Part shown: positions 58,444 through 64,000 of the stretch, in pieces
How the letters are laid out: every line of letters begins with the position of its first letter
How positions within the stretch are numbered: the first letter of the stretch is position 1
Assembly: GCA_021495925.1 (NCBI GenBank)
Contig: JAKEKT010000008.1
Location: forward strand, 310,001-374,000
DNA length: 64,000 nt
Source of the DNA: Diplodia intermedia
Taxonomy: Eukaryota > Ascomycota > Dothideomycetes > Botryosphaeriales > Botryosphaeriaceae
Direction: 5' to 3'
Notes under the pieces: generated by a model
Seen by the model: only the letters and a program-made list of their open reading frames with translations
Database searches by the model: none
Told to the model about the DNA's origin: nothing
Program-made: the position numbers and the translations under genes

Positions 58444-60429
58444 ATGGTTGACTGGCGTGCCATTGCGAAGGAAAGGCGAGCGGCGCAGGCGGCGCAGATT
58501 CCACCCGAGCTGCGGCTCAAAAGCATCCCGGACGGTCTCGTCAACGCGGTCGAATACGTTGAATCGTGCGGGCTGCTTTCCGCCGAGGAGCTGCAGCTTA
58601 CGGCCATCACCGATGCGCGCGTCCTGGTCGAGAAGCTGGCATCCGGCGCCATCTCGAGCGTGAGGCTCACGTCGGCTTTCATCAAGAGGACGGCCATCCT
58701 GCAGCAGCTGGTTGGCTGCTGCACCGAAATCTTCTTCGACGAAGCGCTCAAGTGGGCCGAGGCGCTCGACAAGCACCTGGCCGAGACGGGCAAGCTGATT
58801 GGGCCTTTGCACGGCGTTCCCGTCTCGGTCAAGGACGGGTTCGATGTCAAAGGGGTGGACACCACCATTGGTATGTGTGACGAACCAACTCGCCTGTCTC
58901 CGCCGGAGCTCTGATGCGGCCTATCTTAGGCTGGGTTGGGCTCGTTGGCAAGCCAGCCTCGGAAAACGGCCCCGAGGTCGACTCGCTGCTCGACCTTGGA
59001 GCGGTGGTTTACTGCAAGACCAATGTCCCGCAACATCTGATGGTGAGGATCCGCGACATGAGATGATGTAGCTAAACAGCCGTAGATGGCCGACTCGTAC
59101 AACCACGTCTTCGGACAGTGCGTCAACCCCTTCAACCGCAACCTCATCTCCGGCGGCAGCTCCGGCGGCGAGGGCGCCCTCGTCGGCGGCCGCGGCAGCG
59201 TGCTCGGCATGGGAACCGACCTCGGCGGCTCCATCCGCATCCCGGCCGGCCTCCAGGGGCTCTACGGCCTCTGCCCGACCATCGGCCGCGTGCCATTCCT
59301 CAAAGCGGCGTAATTATTGCTCTCTCTCTCTCTCTCTCTGTTCTCTCCCGCCTTGAACCAAACATGCACGGGGGCTCATCATTCTGCACGCAGACGTGAC
59401 CAAGAGTACATTGTCCCACCCGTGGCCGGCCCGCTCACGCACAGCCTTGCCACGCTGGAGTACTACCTGGACGGCCTCTTGTCCACGAGCCCGTGGGACA
59501 CCGACCCGCGCTCCTTCCCGGTCCCGTGGCGCAAGGAGCTGGCGGCGCCGCCAAAGACGCCGTTGAAGCTGGCTTTCATCTTTGACGACGGCATCGTCAA
59601 GCCGCAGCCTCCGGCAGCGAGGGCAGTCCGGGAAGCGGCCGAGAAAGTGAGAGCCGCCGGTCACGAAGGTATGCAAGACGAGGGTGAAAAGTGAAGGTTG
59701 GATCGAAGTACAGTGCAATGCTGACCGCGATCGCTGTACCAGTCGTCGAATGGGACACCAAGACGCACGTAGAGGGCATCCAACTGTGGCTCAAAGCGGT
59801 CCTGGCGGACGGTGGGAAGGGCTGCCGGGACATACGTGAATTGATCGACGAGCCGCTGATCGAGGGCATGGTCATCGGCCAGGAAGAGAATTTCCTCGAC
59901 GTGGCGGAGCGCCAGCAGGTATGCCGCCTCTCTCCCTTTTGGATTTGTGGGGAGTGCTCGTTGACGCCGCCGCCAGCTCTCCATGGAAAAGCTGCGGTAC
60001 GAGAAGGCCTTCCTCGCGCAGTGGAAGGCCGCAGGCATCGACGGAATCGTCATGCCCATCGCCCCTTGGGTGAGTTTCAAGCCGAAGACGTGGGTCAAGA
60101 GTAAGCAGTGGATCGGGTATTCGGCGCTGTGGAACCTGTTGAACTACACGGCGCTGGCCGTCCCGGGCACAAAGGCCGATGCGGAGCTGGACCAGCCCGG
60201 GGAGGATTGGAAGAAGCACGTGCCGCGCAACGAATCGGACGAGTTCAATTACGAACAATGTGAGTACTCCTGCCGAGATGCTTACGAGCTGGAGAGTTTT
60301 GCTGATGAGCACGTGGCAGATGATGTCAACCTGGCGCATGGAATGCCCGTGGGCCTGCAGGTTGTCACTGGTAGATTTGGGGAGGAGAAGGCTGTTGCAA
60401 TTGCGAAGGTGTTGGAAAGTCTGAAGTGA
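58444..60429 (+). CDS. Amidase-signature family enzyme (general amidase type)
   Basis: Seven exons (58444-58870, 58930-59042, 59086-59309, 59394-59668, 59743-59918, 59977-60259 and 60320-60429) encode 535 residues. Amidase-signature enzymes hydrolyse amides to acids and ammonia with a Ser-cisSer-Lys triad. The lysine lies in PVSVKDGFD, the cis-serine in SGGSSGGEGALVGG and the nucleophilic serine in DLGGSIRIPA. The C-terminal HGMPVGLQVVTGRFGEEKA is typical of fungal general amidases related to acetamidase (GmdA/AmdS type). The last intron (60260-60319) was placed because it yields NYEQYDVNLAHGMPVGLQ, although reading through is also open. It probably supplies nitrogen or carbon from simple amides. 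The exact substrate is unknown. Confidence 0.9.
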
Positions 60430-61615
60430 ATGGAGTCAGGAAGGGCCGGGGCTCCTTTGGCACTGCAACCATGAGCCCAAAGGCCGGACGGTGGGTGGAG
60501 ATTTGGTAGACATTTCAAGTGTCTTTCATCTGGTCGTATCACTCGAAAACAGACAGTCGTACAAGCATCCCGTTTCCTGGCCACCGGAGCACCCCGCATG
60601 CAACGCCAAGCATGTCGCTTATCCGCCGAGATGTGCGATGTTTCGTACATTGTCGCCAAGTGCCTTGTCGCCTCAGATTTCTTGTGGTTGACCTTCAAAA
60701 GTCTCGCTGCACGAATGCTCAAGACTCCCCGGATTTCAGCGTTGACAGTTGCTTATATGAGCTTGTCGGGGGGTTCGATCATAGCAAGTGCTTCGTTCAG
60801 CCCTCCCCTTTCGGTCACTCCCTTTTTGCTGTTCGCTCCGTGGGCATGACTCTCGGCCCGCTCGCCGTTCGAGTGGCCTTGGCTGTCAGCATGAGGATTG
60901 CGGCGGTGACACGCATGTCAGTCGATCGGGATGAGCTGTCTTGGAGAGATGCTAAATCAATCTCGGGCATAGAGCCAATCCCAGTCGCGGAGGTAGCGCC
61001 GTCAACTTCCCCCAATCCTCTTCATTGAGCCTCATAAGGTTCAAGGCAGCATGTCGCCGATCTAGGGGCGAAACCGGCCGACGGTAAACAAAGTGTCAAT
61101 CACTTCCAGACCTGACCCCACGGGGCCTCCGCGTCAATGGCTTGGTGCCAAGGGCTGGAGTCGAGTGGCAGCCCCACATTAAGTTGCAAGCAGCAGGTCA
61201 CGATGGGCGGGTGGAGTGACAGGCCAAGCGTCCCGGCGTCGCGGCAGAGCGGCAAAGGCGCCGGGTAGAGAGGAGGCGCGACGACCTTAGGACGGACCAG
61301 GAGCCGAGCCAAGGCTCCGCTTGCGCACTCCCAAGACACCTCCACGCTGCTCCGCCACGCATCTTGTCGTCTCACCCGCGTCCAAGGCTCGCCGAGAGAC
61401 GCCCGTGCTGTCCTCCGCCCCGCCCGTCTCGGCATCGCCGATGATGTCTGCCGAGATGCCGCCCACGGCGACCATTTCTTGTCCTTCTTGAGTTCCCCAC
61501 AGTGTTTCTGCTCAGCTGGCTATTAAATTCGCGATGAGACCCGATTTTTCTTGCAGGCGCGCAGCCATCTGTTGCTCCGGACCCGTCTTTCATCGTCTTT
61601 GGTTGATCGAACACC
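60430..61615. other. Intergenic region between the amidase and the sugar transporter
   Basis: This 1.2 kb contains the sugar transporter promoter. A 169-codon plus-strand frame at 60519-61028 has no domain and is not called. Confidence 0.5.
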
Positions 61616-63743
61616 ATGCCTCCGCCTCACGTGGACATCGAGGCGACAGAGTCTTCCTCATCCACGGGCAGCAAGTCCGCTGAGGATGGCATCCACCACT
61701 TGGAGCAGGCCGACGGCCAGAGACAGTCAAGTGTTGCAGCGCTTTTGCGAAACCCTTTGGCGGGCCGGACTGAAGAGGATGTCCTGGCCGAGGTTGATGC
61801 CTGGGTCGAAGAGAAGGGCCTTCAGGGCTCGCGAGAGGCCTTTCGCAAGGGAGCTCTGCTTGCCCGCGTTCAGCAAAGGGACGATGGCTTCGAGAGTGTT
61901 TCGGCCCTGAGCGAAGCCGAGAAGAACTTGCTGCGGCACGAGATCAAGCACAGATGGAGCCAGCCTTTCATGTTGTACTTCCTGGTCATTCTTTGCGCCG
62001 GCTCCGCCATCGTGCAGGGCATGGACCAGACAGCCGTCAACGGAGCTCAGGTTCGACCACTCCCCTGTCCGACGTCACTTGCATGGCTAACATGGACTAG
62101 CTCTACTACTTTGAAGAATACGGAATCACCGACGTGTGGCAGCAAGGGCTCCTCAACGGCGCTCCGTACCTCGCGTCCGCTCTGATCGGCTGCTGGACGA
62201 ACGCCCCTCTCAACAAGGCTTTCGGCCGCCGCGGCACCATCTTCATCTCCTGCATCATCTCGTTCATCACCGGCTTCTGGATGGCCGCCGCCGATTCGTG
62301 GTACAACCTGCTCATCGCCCGCTTCGCCCTGGGCTTTGCCGTGGGCGCAAAGTCCAGCACAACCCCCGTCTACGCCGCCGAGTCCGCGCCCAAAACCATC
62401 CGCGGTGCCCTGACCATGATGTGGCAGATGTGGACCGCCTTCGGCATCATGCTGGGATTCGTCGTCTCCGTCGCGTTTGAGAACGTCGACTTTATGGGCC
62501 GGTATTCTCAGTGGCGCTGGATGCTTGCGTCGACGTCCATCCCGCCCTTTATCGTCATGATGCAGGTCTACTTCTGCCCCGAGAGTCCCAGATGGTAAGC
62601 ATCGCAACTGCCTCAGCCATCACCCACGCTGACCCCCGACAGGTACATGGAGAAGGGAAAGTACGACAAGGCTTTCAACGCCCTCAAGAGACTGCGAACG
62701 AATGAGATCCAGGCTGCGCGTGACATGTACTACGCGTACAAGCTCCTGGAGATTGAGTCGGCTGAGCGTGAGGGGAAGAACCTGTTCAAGGAGTTCTTCA
62801 CCGTCAAGCGCAACCGCCGCGCCGCCCAGTCTTCCTTCTTCGTCATGTTCATGCAGCAGTTTTGTGGCGTGAACGTCATCGCCTATTACTCGTCCGCAAT
62901 CTTCGAGCAGGCTGGCTTCTCGCGGTCGAATGCCTTGCTTGTATCCTTCGGCACTGGCGTCACAAACTGGCTGTTCGCCTTACCTGTAAGTTACTCCTAT
63001 CTTGAGAAGACTAGGAAAAATCAAGGACTGACACAGCTCAGGCTGTATACACGATCGACACATTCGGCCGGCGCAACCTGCTGCTGACGACGTTCCCGCT
63101 CATGGGCATCTTCCTCCTCTTCTGCGGCTTCTCCTTCTGGATCCCCGACAACGCCGACGGCTCCGTGTCGGACTCGCGCATCGGCTGCGTGGCGGCGGCC
63201 ATCTTCCTGTTCATGGTCGTCTACTCGCCCGGCGAGGGCCCCGTCCCCTTCACGTACAGCGCCGAGGCGTTCCCGCTGTACATCCGCGACACGGGCATGT
63301 CCTTCGCCACGGCCACCACCTGGGGCTTCAACTTCATCCTCAGCCTGACCTGGCCCGCCCTCGTCGAGGCCTTCCAGCCCCAGGGCGCGTTCGGATGGTA
63401 CGCCGGCTGGAACTTCGTCGGGTGGATATATTGTTATTTCCTGCTGCCCGAGACGAAGGTATGTTGAGTCTGTCTTTTTCCTTTCACGCTGGACTTTGCA
63501 GTTGACTTGTGTGTGTGTGTGTGTGTGTGTGTTCAACAGAATCTTACTCTCGAGGAGCTGGATACCGTCTTCTCCGTCGGCAACAGGGAGCACGCGCAGT
63601 ACTACGCCCGGAAGCTGCCCTGGTATCTCAACAAGTACATCCTGCGGAAGGACGTCCCGCCGTTTCCGCCGCTGTACCAGTTCCACGAAGAACATGTTCA
63701 CAACCATCATGTCCAGGACCAGAAGGCTCACGAGAAACAATGA
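61616..63743 (+). CDS. MFS sugar/polyol transporter
   Basis: Five exons (61616-62050, 62101-62594, 62643-62985, 63042-63458 and 63540-63743) encode 630 residues. It is a sugar-porter family protein with about twelve membrane segments at the plasma membrane. Family motifs are present: NKAFGRRG after TM2, PESPRW at the end of the first half, DTFGRR between TM8 and TM9, and PETKNLTLEELD at the end. The N-terminal cytosolic region is long (~110 residues) and contains NPLAGRTEEDVLAEVDAW, which is characteristic of a fungal subgroup. Segments MDQTAVNGAQLYYFEEYGI and QQFCGVNVIAYYSSAIF line the sugar pathway. The substrate cannot be assigned. The C-terminus is His/Gln-rich. Intron 4 holds a GT repeat. 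Confidence 0.93.
63509..63532. repeat. (GT)12 microsatellite in an intron
   Basis: Twelve uninterrupted GT dinucleotides lie just before the acceptor of the last intron of the sugar transporter gene. Length changes there could alter branch-point-to-acceptor spacing. Confidence 0.95.
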
Positions 63744-64000
63744 GTTGGTTATGTGAAGGACTTACGTGGCAGATTGAGAAGGAGGCTGTCGTCTGGTTTG
63801 CGCTGGCACACCATGCAAAGCCAAGAGCAATTGCGAGTCACTGTCACCCACGCTTCATTAGTTTATTTCCGGTCCAATAGTGTATATGAGGATATAATTT
63901 CCAATCACGGAGTTTACGCAACTCATCCTGATTAGTGTGAGGTACCCTGTCCTCTCCTCTCTCTCTCTTTCGCGTGCAAAAATATCCATTCTCTCCCCTC
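63744..64000. other. 3' flank of the sugar transporter, no gene seen
   Basis: This is a short downstream sequence ending in a CT-rich stretch at the window edge. Confidence 0.5.

Noticed and set aside
60260..60319. Read-through coding version of the last amidase intron
   Set aside because: The frame stays open, but splicing gives the family-conserved junction and has a good donor, branch point and acceptor.

Overview
This 64 kb window comes from the nuclear genome of a filamentous ascomycete (Pezizomycotina). The genes carry short introns (mostly 50-110 bp) with GTRNGT donors, CTRAY/GCTGAC-type branch points and YAG acceptors. They include fungal families such as a Zn2Cys6 regulator, a fused NADH-glutamate synthase, a Chz1 chaperone and a Ksp1/Ran1-like kinase. 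There is no bacterial-type organisation. The class (Dothideomycetes, Sordariomycetes or other) cannot be fixed from the sequence alone. Exon structures were assembled by hand from donor, branch and acceptor signals, reading-frame phase and protein-family continuity. For most multi-exon genes the summed exon length is an exact multiple of three.

Layout. 1-21 kb is a housekeeping block: the 3' end of an acidic conserved protein (+), a WD40 protein (-), a WW-domain low-complexity protein (-), the Rab GTPase Ypt1 (-), the mitochondrial GTP/GDP carrier Ggc1 (-), the H2A.Z chaperone Chz1 (+) and the large glutamate synthase Glt1 (+). 22-32 kb looks accessory or metabolic: a polyol/xylitol-type dehydrogenase (+), a Zn2Cys6 transcription factor (-), a flavin monooxygenase (+) divergent from that factor, and an APC-family permease (+). 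32-45 kb returns to housekeeping: Rpn8 (+), an Sws1/Shu2-type SWIM protein (-), enolase-phosphatase E1 (-, with a 1.25 kb intron) and a Ksp1/Ran1-like kinase (+). 45-64 kb is mixed: a 4 kb gene-free convergent gap, a cytochrome P450 (-), a ubiquitin-specific protease (-) divergent from the tRNA methyltransferase Trm9 (+), a multi-pass membrane protein (-), a possible tiny PIP-box protein (-), an amidase (+) and an MFS sugar transporter (+).

How the genes might work together. The clearest local logic is the regulator-monooxygenase pair. Their divergent promoter holds a CCAAT plus TATA core on the monooxygenase side and a perfect CGG-N14-CCG inverted repeat, the class of site Zn2Cys6 dimers bind. 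The flanking dehydrogenase and permease make a plausible four-gene uptake/oxidation locus, but co-regulation is inference. No transposon ORF, CRISPR array, rRNA or convincing tRNA was found. I did not find a clearly unprecedented system. The best leads are the regulator/FMO locus, the giant E1 intron, the candidate PIP-box peptide, a 22-bp-arm hairpin near 21.6 kb and the unusually long empty intergenic stretches.
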